Assembly: GCF_900103175.1 (NCBI RefSeq) | Contig: NZ_FNLF01000002.1 | Span: forward strand, 3,300,136-3,364,135 | Length of the DNA stretch: 64,000 nt | From: Tsukamurella pulmonis | GTDB lineage: Bacteria; Actinomycetota; Actinomycetes; Mycobacteriales; Mycobacteriaceae | Direction: 5' to 3' | Shown: positions 1 to 9,693 of the stretch, in pieces | Layout of the letters: the number at the start of each line of letters is the position of its first letter | How positions within the stretch are numbered: the stretch's first letter is position 1 | Translations under genes and position numbers: made by a program | Notes under the pieces: generated by a model | Databases searched by the model: none | What the model was told of the DNA's origin: nothing | Seen by the model: the letters and a program-made list of their open reading frames with translations, nothing else

Positions 1-581
1 GTGAGGGCGAAGTCCGGCACGCTGCCCGCGGCGAAGGTGGTCTCGCCGCGCACCATGTCGTTCCAGGTGAAGTCGTGGTCGGGCATGCGCAGGCGCACGA
101 CGGGGCTGCGCCCCTCGGCGAGGAAGGCGGCCTTCTGCTCGTCGGTGAGGTCGCGGTCGAAGTTGTCGTAGCCCAGCTTCGGGTTGCGGCCGGCGGCGAC
201 GTGCCGCGCCTCCACCTCCTCCGGGGTCGAGAAGGCCTCGTAGGCGTGGCCGCCCTCGACGAGCCGCCGCACCACGTCCAGGTGCAGGTCCTTGCGCTCG
301 GACTGGCGGTAGGGGCCGTACGGACCGCCCACCTCGGGCCCCTCGTCCCAGTCGAGCCCGAGCCACCGCAGCGATTCGAGGATCGCGGCGTAGCTCTCCT
401 CGCTGTCGCGGGCGGCGTCGGTGTCCTCGATGCGGAAGACGAAGGTGCCGCCCGTATGGCGCGCGTGCGCGAAGTTGAACAGTGCGGTGCGCACCATGCC
501 CACGTGCGGGGTACCGGTGGGCGACGGGCAGAAGCGCACGCGGACGGCGTGGTCGGCGGGGTTCGCGGGGAGCTCAGTCAC
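1..581 (-). CDS. gltX: Glutamyl-tRNA synthetase, N-terminal part (cut by window edge)
   Basis: Charges tRNA-Glu with glutamate in the cytoplasm. Reading leftwards from 581, the protein opens with a class I synthetase HIGH-type signature ([10 protein letters not shown]), followed by the catalytic-domain segments FRIEDTD and YRQSER. The remaining two thirds lie outside the window. GTG at 581 is preferred over GTG at 587 because a TACCCT -10 hexamer lies exactly 7 nt upstream of 581, as in other leaderless genes here. It is divergent from the esterase gene, and next to an FAH protein further on, as gltX is in mycobacteria. Confidence 0.93.
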   Translation of the reverse strand, partial: MTELPANPADHAVRVRFCPSPTGTPHVGMVRTALFNFAHARHTGGTFVFRIEDTDAARDSEESYAAILESLRWLGLDWDEGPEVGGPYGPYRQSERKDLHLDVVRRLVEGGHAYEAFSTPEEVEARHVAAGRNPKLGYDNFDRDLTDEQKAAFLAEGRSPVVRLRMPDHDFTWNDMVRGETTFAAGSVPDFAL

Positions 582-588
582 GTCCACC

Positions 589-594
589 AGGGTA
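589..594 (-). promoter_or_regulatory. -10 hexamer of gltX (leaderless)
   Basis: TACCCT on the minus strand, 7 nt before the GTG start. It implies transcription starting at or next to the start codon. Confidence 0.5.
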
Positions 595-619
595 GTCGGC
601 GCACGAGCGGCGACCGGCC

Positions 620-625
620 TAGCCT
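620..625 (+). promoter_or_regulatory. -10 hexamer of the carboxylesterase gene (leaderless)
   Basis: TAGCCT lies 6 nt before the ATG at 632. No Shine-Dalgarno sequence is visible. Confidence 0.5.
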
Positions 626-631
626 CGGGGC

Positions 632-1954
632 ATGGTCGAACCCCTCGCCGTCACGGAGTCGGGTGCCGTGCGCGGCACCGTCGCTCACGGGATCGCCGCC
701 TTCCGCGGCATCCCCTACGCCGCACCGCCCGTCGGCCCCGGACGCTTCGCCCCGCCGCGCCCGCCGGAGCCGTGGTCACTCCTCGACGGTGCGCGCCCGG
801 GACCGTCGGCGCCGCAGGGGCCGTCGCGTCTCGAGGCCGTGATGGGACGGCGCGCGCCCGACTGGGACGAAGCCGGATGCCTCACCCTGAACGTGTGGGC
901 CCCGGACGGCGACACCACCGGCGTCCCCGTCCTGCTGTGGTTCCACGGGGGCGGGTTCACGAGCGGCAGTGGCGGTTGGGACTGGTACGACGGTGCGCGG
1001 CTCGCCGCAGCGGGCGGGATCGTGGTGGTCACGGCGAACTACCGTCTCGGGCCGCTCGGCTACGCGCGGCTGGGGCTGCCGGACGGGGACGACCTCGGCG
1101 TCCGCGACCAGGCGTGCGCGCTGGCGTGGGTGGCGCGCAACATCGCCGCGTTCGGAGGCGACCCGGCGCGGATCACGGTGGGCGGTCAGTCGGCCGGGGC
1201 GTACTCGGCGCTCCACCTCGCCCTGTCCCCCGAGACCGGCTCCCTGGTGCACGGCGTCCTGGCGCAGAGCGGGCCGTTCGGGCTGCCGCCGCAGGAACCC
1301 GACGAGGCCGCGACGCGGAGCGACCGGCTCCGCGTCCTCGCCGGCGCCGACGATGCGGCGGCCCTACGCGCGCTGCCGGCCGAGCGGCTCCTCGCGGCGT
1401 ACGGCGCCCTGGCGGCGGAGATCTCAGAACCGGGCGCGCTCGCGCCCCCGCTGTATCCCGCGCTCGGCGGATTCGGGACCGAGCGCCCCTGGCAGGAGCG
1501 TCTCGCGACGCTCGACGGCAAGCCGTTGCTGATCGGGACGGCGCGCGACGAGATGACGGCCTTCGTCGCCTTCGACCCGCGGTTCGCGCGCGATCCGGAA
1601 CACGAGCACACACTGAGCGAGCAGGTGTTCGGCGCCGGGTCGCGGGAGATCGCCGATCGGCACGCGGAGGCCGGGAATCCGGTGTACGCCTACCGGTTCG
1701 ACCGCGTCCCCGCGGACGATCCGTCGGGCCTGGGCGCGACGCACTGCGCCGAGCTGCCGTTCGTGTTCGACGCGCTGGATGCCTACCGGGATGCGCCGAT
1801 GCTGGGCCCCGTCGACGGCGTGGACCGCGCGCTCGCGCGCGGGATGTGCCGCGCCGTAGCGGGGTTCGTCGCCACCGGCCGGCCCGACGACGCGGCCTGG
1901 ACCGCCTATCGGGCCGGCGAACCGGAGACGGTTCGCGTGATCGACCGCGCCTGA
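632..1954 (+). CDS. Carboxylesterase, type B (para-nitrobenzyl esterase family)
   Basis: Alpha/beta hydrolase of 440 residues that should hydrolyse carboxylic esters; the substrate cannot be told. The oxyanion-hole motif WFHGGGF lies near residue 108, the nucleophile elbow GGQSAG near residue 190, and a candidate catalytic histidine in [10 protein letters not shown] near residue 370. The protein is shorter than the usual 500 or so residues, mainly in the lid region. No signal peptide is visible, so it is probably cytoplasmic. It stands alone, divergent from gltX and convergent with the FAH gene, with one base between the two stop codons. Confidence 0.85.
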   Translation: MVEPLAVTESGAVRGTVAHGIAAFRGIPYAAPPVGPGRFAPPRPPEPWSLLDGARPGPSAPQGPSRLEAVMGRRAPDWDEAGCLTLNVWAPDGDTTGVPVLLWFHGGGFTSGSGGWDWYDGARLAAAGGIVVVTANYRLGPLGYARLGLPDGDDLGVRDQACALAWVARNIAAFGGDPARITVGGQSAGAYSALHLALSPETGSLVHGVLAQSGPFGLPPQEPDEAATRSDRLRVLAGADDAAALRALPAERLLAAYGALAAEISEPGALAPPLYPALGGFGTERPWQERLATLDGKPLLIGTARDEMTAFVAFDPRFARDPEHEHTLSEQVFGAGSREIADRHAEAGNPVYAYRFDRVPADDPSGLGATHCAELPFVFDALDAYRDAPMLGPVDGVDRALARGMCRAVAGFVATGRPDDAAWTAYRAGEPETVRVIDRA

Positions 1955-1955
1955 G

Positions 1956-2729
1956 TCAGCGGTCCTCGGCGAGGCTGGTCAGCGTGCCGATGCCCTCGAC
2001 GGTGACGGCCACGTGCTGGCCGGCGGTGATGGGGCCGACGCCCTCCGGCGTTCCGGTGAGGATGACGTCGCCGGGCAGCAGGGTCATCACCGAGGAGATC
2101 CACTCGACGATGTCGCCGATGGAGTGGATCATCAGCGACGTACGGGAGTCCTGCTTGATCTGGCCGTCGAGCTCGGTGTAGATCCGCGCATCGGACGGGT
2201 CGAAGTCGGTCTCGATCCACGGGCCGAGCGGGCAGAAGGTGTCGTAGCTCTTGCCGCGGGTCCACTGCCCGTCGTGCCGCTGCTGATCGCGCGCGGTCAC
2301 GTCGTTGGCCACGGTGTAGCCGAGGATGACGTCCTTCGCCCGGGCGGCGGGCACGTCGCGGCAGGGCTGACCGATCACGATGGCCAGCTCGCCCTCGTAG
2401 TCCACCTGCTGCGAGCTGCGGGGCAGCTTGATCGGCGCCAGCGGCCCGATGATCGACGTGTTGGGCTTGATGAAGATCACGGGGTCCTTGGGCGCTTCGC
2501 CGCCCATCTCCGCGGCGTGGGCCGCGTAGTTCTTGCCGATGCAGACCACCTTGCTCGCGAGGATCGGAGCGAGCAGCCGCACGTCGTCGAGCGCCCAGCT
2601 GCGGCCGGTGAACTCCGGTGTGCCGAAGGGATGCTCGGAGATCTCGCGGGCGCGGGCACCGTCCTCCGGGTCACCCTCGATGGCCGCGAACGCGACTCCG
2701 TCACTGCTGGCGATTCGTGCAAGGCGCAT
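1956..2729 (-). CDS. Fumarylacetoacetate hydrolase family protein
   Basis: 257-residue FAH-fold protein (HpcE/2-hydroxyhepta-2,4-diene-1,7-dioate isomerase or acylpyruvase type). An N-terminal extension of about 60 residues precedes the FAH core, which starts at VVCIGKNYAAH. Metal-binding segments are GELAIVIGQ and the downstream YTVANDVTARD. The C-terminal signature GDVILTGTPEGVG is intact. It corresponds in position to Rv2993c beside gltX. It could act in aromatic meta-cleavage or as an oxaloacetate decarboxylase-type enzyme; sequence alone does not decide. The start at ATG 2729 follows a TAGGCT hexamer by 6 nt. Confidence 0.85.
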   Translation of the reverse strand: MRLARIASSDGVAFAAIEGDPEDGARAREISEHPFGTPEFTGRSWALDDVRLLAPILASKVVCIGKNYAAHAAEMGGEAPKDPVIFIKPNTSIIGPLAPIKLPRSSQQVDYEGELAIVIGQPCRDVPAARAKDVILGYTVANDVTARDQQRHDGQWTRGKSYDTFCPLGPWIETDFDPSDARIYTELDGQIKQDSRTSLMIHSIGDIVEWISSVMTLLPGDVILTGTPEGVGPITAGQHVAVTVEGIGTLTSLAEDR

Positions 2730-2735
2730 AGGGCG

Positions 2736-2741
2736 AGCCTA
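2736..2741 (-). promoter_or_regulatory. -10 hexamer of the FAH gene (leaderless)
   Basis: TAGGCT on the minus strand, 6 nt before the ATG at 2729. Confidence 0.5.
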
Positions 2742-2818
2742 CCGGTCGACGGGCATAGTTCGATCAGCTAGGCTTCATCCCAAGATATAGACAACATGTT
2801 CCACTGATTGGGATTTCT

Positions 2819-4039
2819 ATGGAGATGTCAGCCGCCCGTCGCTGGTGGATCCTGGTGGTGTCCATGACCGCCGCGATCACCACGACCGCCGCCGTGAACT
2901 GCACCGCGTTCCTCATTCCGCAGCTCATCCGCGACGGACTCTCGGTGCAGCGCGCGGGCCTTTTCGCGGCGGCCGCCCCGGCGGGCCTGCTGCTGACGAC
3001 GATCCTGTGGGGCGCGCTCATCGACCGCTACGGCGAACGCCGGGTGCTGCTGATCAGCATGGGCGGCGCCACGGTCGCCCTCGCCGGCACCGTCGCCGCG
3101 TTCGCGACGCACGCACCCCTGCCCGTCGCGGCGGCCGGCCTGTTCCTCGCCTCCGCGATGGCGGCGAGCGGCAACGGGGCGAGCGGCCGGATCGTGGTCG
3201 GCTGGTTCCCCGCGTCCAGCCGCGGCACGGCGATGGGAATCCGGCAGACCTCGCAGCCGCTCGGCATCGCGCTGCTGTCGGTGACGATGCCGCTGCTGGC
3301 GAACCGGGTCGGGCTCACCGCGGCGATGATCGTGCCACTGGTGGTGGCAGCGCTCTCGTTCGTCCTGGTGTGGGCGTTCATCATCGATCCGCCGCGACCC
3401 GAGACCGGTTCCGCGGCAGTGGAGGCGAAGACGAATCCGTACCGCGAGGACTCCTTCCTCGCGCGCATCCACGCCGTCTCGCTGCTACTGGTGCTGCCGC
3501 AGGGCGCCGTCTGGACCTGGGGCATCACGTGGCTGATCGTCGGTCTGCACTGGGCGCCCGCCACCGCGGGCCTGCTGGTGTCGGCGAGTCAGCTCTTCGG
3601 CGCCCTCGGACGGATCGCCGCCGGCGCCTGGTCGGACCGGCTGGGATCGCGCACGGCGCCGATCAAGTGGATCGCACTGGGCGCCGCCGCCGCGATGGGC
3701 GCCCTCGGCGCGCTCGCGGCGATCGGCTCCCCCGTGGCCGTCGCCGTCTTCCTCGTCGCCTCCGTGGTCACCGTCGCCGACAACGGCCTCGCCTTCACCG
3801 CGATCGCCGAGAAGGCCGGGCCGTTCTACAGCGGCCGCGCGCTGGCCATCCAGAACACCGGGCAGTTCGTCGCGACCACCGCCGCCGGACCGATCCTCGG
3901 ATCGCTGATCCACGCGACGAGCTTCGGCGCCGCCTTCGCCATCGTCGGCCTCGCCCCGTTGCTGGCCTACCCGCTGGTCCCCTCCGACGCGAAGCCCGCG
4001 GAGGTGCCGGAAGCGGCACCGTCATCACCCCGGAAATGA
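2819..4039 (+). CDS. Major facilitator superfamily transporter
   Basis: 406-residue inner-membrane protein with about 12 hydrophobic segments. The cytoplasmic loop signature between helices 2 and 3 reads GALIDRYGERRVLL and is repeated in the second half as AGAWSDRLGSRTAP. Position and direction match Rv2994 beside leuB. The substrate is unknown; the neighbouring divergent FAH enzyme makes an organic acid possible but does not prove it. An AACATGTT palindrome centred near 2797 lies just upstream and could be an operator. The stop codon overlaps the left arm of a repeat element. Confidence 0.85.
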   Translation: MEMSAARRWWILVVSMTAAITTTAAVNCTAFLIPQLIRDGLSVQRAGLFAAAAPAGLLLTTILWGALIDRYGERRVLLISMGGATVALAGTVAAFATHAPLPVAAAGLFLASAMAASGNGASGRIVVGWFPASSRGTAMGIRQTSQPLGIALLSVTMPLLANRVGLTAAMIVPLVVAALSFVLVWAFIIDPPRPETGSAAVEAKTNPYREDSFLARIHAVSLLLVLPQGAVWTWGITWLIVGLHWAPATAGLLVSASQLFGALGRIAAGAWSDRLGSRTAPIKWIALGAAAAMGALGALAAIGSPVAVAVFLVASVVTVADNGLAFTAIAEKAGPFYSGRALAIQNTGQFVATTAAGPILGSLIHATSFGAAFAIVGLAPLLAYPLVPSDAKPAEVPEAAPSSPRK

Positions 4040-4102
4040 CTTAACAGCGTTAGCCCAGAGCGCTTCCCGGGGAAACGTCTGCTGCTAACGCTGTTAAGTC
4101 CG
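4037..4102. repeat. Miniature inverted-repeat element (17-bp perfect arms), terminator-like
   Basis: Arms 4038-4054 and 4084-4100 are perfect inverted repeats (core CTTAACAGCGTTAGC) around a 29-bp spacer containing CCCGGGGAAACG. It sits between the convergent MFS gene and leuB, so it may work as a bidirectional terminator, although no T-run follows. The left arm plus flank (4036-4057) recurs exactly at 42692-42713, and a related arm lies at 44131-44150, so it is a dispersed repeat and not only a terminator. Confidence 0.7.
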
Positions 4103-4134
4103 ACGGGGCGGGCCCACCCGGCCCGCAGTGGTCG

Positions 4135-5154
4135 CTACGCGCTGAGGGCGGCGGCGATGCGGTCGCCGACCTCGGTGGTACGGATCGGTGCGTCGCCGCG
4201 GGCGGCGAGGTCCGCGGTCACCGCGTCCTCGATCCGCTTCGCACCGGCCTCGTCGCCGAGGTGCCGCAGCAGCATCACCGCGGACAGGATGGCCGCGGTG
4301 GGATCCGCCACGCCCTGACCGACGATGTCGGGGGCGCTGCCGTGCACGGGCTCGAACATCGACGGGTTGGTGCCCGTCGCGTCGATGTTGCCCGACGCGG
4401 CGAGGCCGATGCCGCCGGAGATCGCGCCGGCCTCGTCGGTGAGGATGTCGCCGAAGAGGTTGTCGGTCACGATCACGTCGAACCGGGACGGGTCCGTCAC
4501 CAGGTAGATCGTCGCGGCGTCGATGTGGCTGTAATCCACCGCGACGTCGGGGAACTCGGGAGCCACCTCGTCGACGGTGCGCTGCCACAGCGAGCCGCCG
4601 AAGACGAGCACGTTGGTCTTGTGCACCAGCGTCAGCTTCTTCCGGCGCGACTGCGCGAGCCGGAAGGCGAAGCGCACCACGCGCTCCGCACCGAAGCGGG
4701 TGTTGACCGAGGTCTCATTGGCGACCTCCTGCGGGGTGCCGACGCGGATGGCGCCGCCGTTGCCGGTGTAGGCGCCCTCGGTGCCCTCGCGGACCACGAC
4801 GAAGTCGATCTCGCCCGGGTCCTTCAGCGGCGACTCGACACCGGGGAAGAGCTTCGACGGGCGCAGGTTCACGTGGTGATCCAGCGCGAAGCGCATCTTC
4901 AGCAGCAGGCCGCGCTCGAGCACGCCCGGCGGGACCTTGCGCGGGTCGCCGATGGCGCCGAGCAGGATCGCGTCGTGCTCGCGCAGCGACGCCAGGTCCT
5001 CGTCGGTGAGCAGCTCGCCGTTGCGCTCGTAGCGGCGCGCACCCAGGTCGTAGTCGGTGGTCTCGATCTCGCCGACCACCGCGCGCAGTACCTTGAGCGC
5101 CTCCGCCGTCACCTCGGGGCCGATGCCGTCCCCGCCGATCAGCGCGAGCTTCAC
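4135..5154 (-). CDS. leuB: 3-isopropylmalate dehydrogenase
   Basis: Oxidatively decarboxylates 3-isopropylmalate to 2-oxoisocaproate (leucine synthesis, cytoplasm, NAD+). 339 residues, the usual actinobacterial size. Visible signatures are [10 protein letters not shown] at the N-terminus, the substrate-binding arginine segment [22 protein letters not shown], and the decarboxylating dehydrogenase motif [16 protein letters not shown]. The start is GTG 5154, whose GTGA overlaps the serA stop by 4 bp, so the two genes are translationally coupled. The same pair occurs as Rv2995c-Rv2996c in M. tuberculosis. Confidence 0.96.
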   Translation of the reverse strand: MKLALIGGDGIGPEVTAEALKVLRAVVGEIETTDYDLGARRYERNGELLTDEDLASLREHDAILLGAIGDPRKVPPGVLERGLLLKMRFALDHHVNLRPSKLFPGVESPLKDPGEIDFVVVREGTEGAYTGNGGAIRVGTPQEVANETSVNTRFGAERVVRFAFRLAQSRRKKLTLVHKTNVLVFGGSLWQRTVDEVAPEFPDVAVDYSHIDAATIYLVTDPSRFDVIVTDNLFGDILTDEAGAISGGIGLAASGNIDATGTNPSMFEPVHGSAPDIVGQGVADPTAAILSAVMLLRHLGDEAGAKRIEDAVTADLAARGDAPIRTTEVGDRIAAALSA

Positions 5155-6737
5155 GACAGGTCCACCTGCGCGATCGTCGTGGCGGACACCGCGTCGGCGA
5201 TCGACTGCTGCAGCTCCGCCGGGACGGGCCGGCTCACGCGCAGCAGCACCGTCGCGCCGTCGCCCTCCGCGTCCTGGCTCAGCGCCGCGGCCTGGATGTC
5301 GATGCCGGCGTCGCCGAGCAGCGTGCCGATCTTGCCCAGCGAGCCCGGCTGATCGCCGTAGGCGACGAACAGGTTCAGGCCCTCGGCGCGCAGGTCGAAG
5401 TTGCGGCCGTTGATGTTGGTGACCTTCTCCACCCGGCTCAGGCCCGAGAGGGTGCCCGAGACGTTCTGGACCGTGCCGTCGCCGTAGACGGCGCGCACGT
5501 CGACCAGGCTGCGGTGGTTGGGGCTCTCGGAGACCTTCTCCAGCTCGACGGTGACGCCGCGCTCCTCCGCCAGGGCGGGGGCGTTGACGAACGTGACCGC
5601 GTCCTCGATGACGGCGGAGAACAGGCCGCGCAGCGCCGAGAGCTGCAGGATGTCGACGTTCTCGCTGGCCAGCTCGCCGCGGACGGTGACGCCGATCTTC
5701 TCCGGCAGCTGGCCGGGCAGGCCGCCCAGCAGCACGCCGAGCTTGCGGGTGAGCTCGAGCCAGGGCGCGACCTCCTCGTCGACGGCGCCGCCCTTGACGT
5801 TGACGGCGTCCGGAACGAACTCGCCGGCCAGGGCCAGGCGGACGCTCTTGGCGACATCGGTGCCGGCGCGGTCCTGCGCCTCGGAGGTGGACGCGCCGAG
5901 GTGCGGGGTCACGACGACCTGCGGCAGCTCGAACAGCGGGCTGTCGGTGCAGGGCTCGGTCTCGAAGACGTCGAGGCCGGCGCCGAAGACGTGACCCGAG
6001 GTGATCGCGTCGGCCAGCGCCTGCTCGTCGACGAGGCCGCCGCGGGCGGCGTTGACGATGATGACGCCCTTCTTGGCCTTCGCCAGGAGCTCGCGGCCGA
6101 TGAGGCCCTTGGTCTCCGGGGTCTTGGGCAGGTGCACCGAGATGAAGTCGGCGCGCTCGACGAGCTCCTCGATGCTGACCAGCTCGATGCCGAGCTGCGC
6201 GGCGCGGGCCGGGCTCACGTAGGGGTCGTACGCGATGATCTTGGTCTCGAAGGCCGCCAGGCGCTGCGCGACGAGCTGACCGATGCGGCCCATGCCGACG
6301 ACGCCGACGGTCTTGCCGAGGATCTCGACGCCGTTGAACGCGCTGCGCTTCCAGGTGTGCTCGCGCAGTGTCTTGTCCGCCGCGGGGATCTGGCGGGCCG
6401 TGGCGAGCATCAGCGCGACGGCGTGCTCGGCGGCGGTGTGGATGTTCGACGTGGGCGCGTTGACCACGAGGACACCGCGCTCGGTGGCGGCGGGCACGTC
6501 CACGTTGTCCAGGCCGACGCCGGCGCGGGCGACGATCTTGAGCTTGGTCGCGGCGGCCAGGACCTCCGCGTCGACGGTGGTCGCGGAGCGCACGAGCAGT
6601 GCGTCGGCCTCGGGGACCGCGGCGAGCAGGGCGGGGCGGTCGGGGCCGTCGACCCACTTCACCTCGACGTCGTCACCGAGCGCCTCCACTGTCGACGGTG
6701 CCAGCTTGTCGGCGATCAATACCACGGGACGGGTCAC
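5151..6737 (-). CDS. serA: D-3-phosphoglycerate dehydrogenase
   Basis: First step of serine synthesis, oxidising 3-phosphoglycerate with NAD+. 528 residues, the length of mycobacterial SerA1. The order is substrate/NAD domain ([10 protein letters not shown] nucleotide-binding loop, the catalytic Arg/Glu/His region ending in [13 protein letters not shown]), then the long intervening allosteric domain, then a C-terminal ACT domain ([16 protein letters not shown]) for serine feedback. The start is GTG 6737 with a GAGGAG ribosome-binding site 5 nt upstream. It is coupled to leuB through the GTGA overlap. Confidence 0.97.
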   Translation of the reverse strand: MTRPVVLIADKLAPSTVEALGDDVEVKWVDGPDRPALLAAVPEADALLVRSATTVDAEVLAAATKLKIVARAGVGLDNVDVPAATERGVLVVNAPTSNIHTAAEHAVALMLATARQIPAADKTLREHTWKRSAFNGVEILGKTVGVVGMGRIGQLVAQRLAAFETKIIAYDPYVSPARAAQLGIELVSIEELVERADFISVHLPKTPETKGLIGRELLAKAKKGVIIVNAARGGLVDEQALADAITSGHVFGAGLDVFETEPCTDSPLFELPQVVVTPHLGASTSEAQDRAGTDVAKSVRLALAGEFVPDAVNVKGGAVDEEVAPWLELTRKLGVLLGGLPGQLPEKIGVTVRGELASENVDILQLSALRGLFSAVIEDAVTFVNAPALAEERGVTVELEKVSESPNHRSLVDVRAVYGDGTVQNVSGTLSGLSRVEKVTNINGRNFDLRAEGLNLFVAYGDQPGSLGKIGTLLGDAGIDIQAAALSQDAEGDGATVLLRVSRPVPAELQQSIADAVSATTIAQVDLS

Positions 6738-6796
6738 TTGCGCTCCTCATTCACGGTGCCGGTTGCACGGTCAGCTTAGTGACCTGCACCCCGGGA

Positions 6797-8038
6797 CTAC
6801 CGAGCCGGGTTACCGGGAGCGTGGGGGCCGAAGATCCGGCGCACCGCGAGAGCCACTTCCACGTCGAGCCGGTCGTCGGCGATCTCGCGCCCGCGGCGCT
6901 GCAACGCGCGACGCACCCGGTACTTCACCGAGTTGGCGTGCATGAGCTGCTGCTCGGCCGTCGCCTTGAAGCTGCCGCCGGTGCGCAGGAAGATCTCGAG
7001 GGTGCTGCGCAACCGCTCGTCGGCGGCGTTGGCCCCGGTCAGGTCCCCCAGCACCCCGTCGGCCCAGCTGCGCGCGGCGCCCACGTCGCGCGCGACGAGC
7101 GCAGCGAGACCGACCCCCGGGTCCGTCGCGACGAGCAGGGAGGCGCCCGTCGCATCCGCGACCCGGCGCACCTCCCGGGCCGAACGATTGGTCGCGCGGA
7201 AGCCCTCCAACGCCTCCCCCGGCGGGCCGAGGACGACGCGGGGAGGATCCGCGGCGCCGACGATGAACTCCCGTGCCGTGGCGATCGCGGCGTCGCCCTG
7301 CGACACCGGGAGCCACGCCCAGGCCGTGAGGCGATCGACCGCCACGGACAGCGGCGGCCCCAGCGCGCCGACGGCGTCCCCGAGCTCGCGCAGGAACCGC
7401 TCGATCCGCTCGACCTCGTCGACCCCCTCCGCGTACCACACGACCAACCCGATGTGACTGCCGCGCAGCGGGTACCGGATGCTCGCCGATGCCGCCGCGA
7501 CGTTCGGCACCTCCCCCTCCAGGACCTCGAGCACGCGCACCGTCCGGGCGCCGCTGCGGGCGTCCACCCAGGCCGCCCGTTCCGCCTCGTACTCGTCGAG
7601 GACCCGCCGGGTGACGACGTCGTTGTAGTCGAAGGACCAGCCCACGAGCCAGCGCAGGGCCGCCTCGCGCAGCTCCTTGGCCGCCTCGAGATCCGCGTCG
7701 AGAGCTTCGCCGATCAGCGCGATCATCGTCTGCTGACCCAGGTAGTAGGCGCGGACGAGCGAGGTGGCGGCCAAGCCTCGCTGGGCGACCCGGCGCGGGT
7801 ATTCGAGGGCGGCGAGCGGGACCTCGATCCGCTCGACCGGCACGTCGAGCACGATCGCGTGCGTGACGTTCTCGACGTTGGCCTCGACGCTCGCCGCGAG
7901 GGAACCGAAGATGGCGTCGTCGTCGCGCAGGCCGGGGAGATCGGCGGCGATCCGCTCGGTCATGGCGTCGGCGACCTCGCGCCGCGAGGCGGTGCTGAGC
8001 ACCCGGGCGATCAGCGAGCGGGGCGCATCCGGGTCCAT
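6797..8038 (-). CDS. PucR/CdaR-type transcriptional regulator
   Basis: 413-residue regulator with a C-terminal PucR helix-turn-helix. The segment LEIFLRTGGSFKATAEQQLMHANSVKYRVRRA near the end is typical of this family. The N-terminal part is an unassigned sensor region. The start is ATG 8038 rather than TTG 8044, because TAGGAT at 8045-8050 is spaced 6 nt from the ATG as in leaderless genes. The gene is divergent from an acyl-CoA ligase operon, and the shared intergenic region holds a 21-bp palindrome, so it probably controls that operon and perhaps itself. The inducer is unknown. Confidence 0.8.
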   Translation of the reverse strand: MDPDAPRSLIARVLSTASRREVADAMTERIAADLPGLRDDDAIFGSLAASVEANVENVTHAIVLDVPVERIEVPLAALEYPRRVAQRGLAATSLVRAYYLGQQTMIALIGEALDADLEAAKELREAALRWLVGWSFDYNDVVTRRVLDEYEAERAAWVDARSGARTVRVLEVLEGEVPNVAAASASIRYPLRGSHIGLVVWYAEGVDEVERIERFLRELGDAVGALGPPLSVAVDRLTAWAWLPVSQGDAAIATAREFIVGAADPPRVVLGPPGEALEGFRATNRSAREVRRVADATGASLLVATDPGVGLAALVARDVGAARSWADGVLGDLTGANAADERLRSTLEIFLRTGGSFKATAEQQLMHANSVKYRVRRALQRRGREIADDRLDVEVALAVRRIFGPHAPGNPAR

Positions 8039-8044
8039 CGCCAA

Positions 8045-8050
8045 ATCCTA
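8045..8050 (-). promoter_or_regulatory. -10 hexamer of the PucR-type regulator (leaderless)
   Basis: TAGGAT on the minus strand, 6 nt before ATG 8038; it decides the start. Confidence 0.5.
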
Positions 8051-8078
8051 ACCCCGAGCGAACGACGAAACGATCGGA

Positions 8079-8099
8079 ATTCGTCCTCAGAGGACGAAT
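8079..8099. promoter_or_regulatory. Palindromic operator between pucR-like gene and acyl-CoA ligase operon
   Basis: ATTCGTCCTC, one central A, then GAGGACGAAT: a perfect 10-bp inverted repeat about 90 bp before the ligase start. A second, imperfect dyad (CACATGTCGTC ... GGACGATGTG) follows at about 8107-8133. Both lie in the divergent promoter region, the expected place for the regulator to bind. Confidence 0.55.
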
Positions 8100-8186
8100 C
8101 GTGCGTCACATGTCGTCGCCAGTGGACGATGTGACGACGGTCACGCCCTGCCTACCGTGGGTGCACCCACCGGACTAGGAGCCCCC

Positions 8187-9665
8187 GTGACCTTCGATCT
8201 CACCACCTTCGCCCACCTCCCGGCGGCGCGCGCCGCGGCGGCCCCGCAGGCCCCCGCGGTGGCCGACGACGCCCTCGACCTCGACAACGCCGCGTTCGAC
8301 GAGGCGGTCCGCAGCGCCGCGGCCGCACTGCGCGCCGCCGGGATCGGCCACGGCGACGTCGTCGCGGTGAAGCTGCCGAACACCGCACTGCTCGTGGTGA
8401 CGCTCTTCGCCGCCTGGCGCCTGGGCGCCGCCGCGACGCCGATCAATCCGTACCTGGCGCGCCCCGAGGTCGAGTACCAGGTGCGCGACGCCGGCGCCTC
8501 GGTGCTCGTCACCGACGCCGACTCCCCCGCCGGTGTCACCGTCATCGCCGCGGATGCGCTCCTGGGCCACGCGCCCGAGACCGTCGAGACCGTCGCGGCG
8601 CGCGAGGACCTGGCGCTGCTGATCTACACCTCCGGCACCACCGGGCGTCCCAAGGGCGTGATGCTCGATCACGCGAACCTGCTCGCGATGAGCGAGATGT
8701 CAACGGCCGCCTTCGCGTTCGACGAGAACGACCACAGCCTGCTGATCCTGCCGCTGTTCCACGTCAACGCGATCGTCGTCTCCACCCTCAACCCGCTGCG
8801 AGGCGGCGGCCGGGTGACCATCGCCGGCCGGTTCGACCCGCGCACCTTCTTCCAGGTCCTCGAGGAGACCGGCGCGACGTACTTCTCCGCGGTCCCGACG
8901 ATCTACACGATGCTCAACGGCCTGCCGCCCGAAGTCCGTCCGAACCTGCCCCGCATGCGTTTCGGCGTCTGCGGCGCCGCGCCCGCGAGCCGGGAACTGC
9001 TGGAGGGGTTCGAGGCCCGCTTCGGCTTCCCGCTGATCGAGGGCTACGGGCTGTCCGAGTGCACGTGCGCCGCCACGTGCAACCCGCTCGACGGTGTCCG
9101 CAAGGTCGGCAGCGTCGGGGTGGCACTGCCCGGTCAGCGCATCCGGATCGCCGGGCCGGACGGTGCCGAGCTCCCGGCCGGCAAGCCGGGCGAGGTGCTG
9201 CTCGCGGGGCCGAACATCATGCGCGGCTACCTCGGACGCCCCGAGGAGACGGCCCGGACCGTTGTCGACGGATGGCTGCACACGGGCGACGTCGGCATCC
9301 TCGACGAGGACGGCTACCTCCGCATCGTGGACCGCGCGAAGGACATGATCATCCGCGGCGGGGAGAACATCTACCCCAAGGAGATCGAGACCGCGGTGTA
9401 CGGCGTGCACGGCGTCGCCGAAGCAGCCGTCATCGGCCGGCCCGACGCCAAGTACGGCGAACTGCCCGTGCTCTACCTCTCCGCCGCCCCCGGCGCGCAG
9501 CTGGACATCGACACCGTCGCCGCGCACGCGCGTGAACAGCTCGCGAAGTACAAACAGCCCGTCGCGATCACGCTGCTCGACGCGTTGCCGAAGAACCCCG
9601 TCGGCAAGATCGACAAGCCCGCCCTACGCCGCCTCGACGCCGCGGCCGCCGGCCCGTCCGCCTGA
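8187..9665 (+). CDS. Acyl-CoA synthetase (AMP-forming, class I adenylate-forming)
   Basis: Activates a carboxylic acid to its CoA thioester via an acyl-adenylate. 492 residues. Motifs in order are the P-loop-like YTSGTTGRPKGVM near residue 155, GYGLSECTC near 295, the adenylate-binding GWLHTGDVG near 370, hinge DRAKDMIIRGGENIYPKEIE, and the C-terminal catalytic lysine segment KNPVGKIDK. The start is GTG 8187, which has AGGAG 5 nt upstream. It heads an operon with a polytopic membrane protein and an FAD oxidoreductase and is divergent from a PucR-type regulator. The chain length or ring type of the acid is not evident. Confidence 0.88.
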   Translation: MTFDLTTFAHLPAARAAAAPQAPAVADDALDLDNAAFDEAVRSAAAALRAAGIGHGDVVAVKLPNTALLVVTLFAAWRLGAAATPINPYLARPEVEYQVRDAGASVLVTDADSPAGVTVIAADALLGHAPETVETVAAREDLALLIYTSGTTGRPKGVMLDHANLLAMSEMSTAAFAFDENDHSLLILPLFHVNAIVVSTLNPLRGGGRVTIAGRFDPRTFFQVLEETGATYFSAVPTIYTMLNGLPPEVRPNLPRMRFGVCGAAPASRELLEGFEARFGFPLIEGYGLSECTCAATCNPLDGVRKVGSVGVALPGQRIRIAGPDGAELPAGKPGEVLLAGPNIMRGYLGRPEETARTVVDGWLHTGDVGILDEDGYLRIVDRAKDMIIRGGENIYPKEIETAVYGVHGVAEAAVIGRPDAKYGELPVLYLSAAPGAQLDIDTVAAHAREQLAKYKQPVAITLLDALPKNPVGKIDKPALRRLDAAAAGPSA

Positions 9666-9693
9666 TCCACCCCCTCCCCGTAAGGATTTCGTC

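Noticed and set aside
421-2181. 586-codon open frame on the plus strand
   Set aside because: Arg/Pro/Gly-rich shadow of the carboxylesterase (632-1954) and FAH genes; it has no conserved motif.
2791-2803. AACATGTT-containing site upstream of the MFS gene as a KstR operator
   Set aside because: It lacks the 5' T of the consensus TNNAACNNGTTNNA; left as a mention in the gene entry only.
4135-6657. 840-codon open frame through leuB and serA
   Set aside because: leuB begins at GTG 5154; the part above it is a shifted frame of serA, Arg-rich with no domain.
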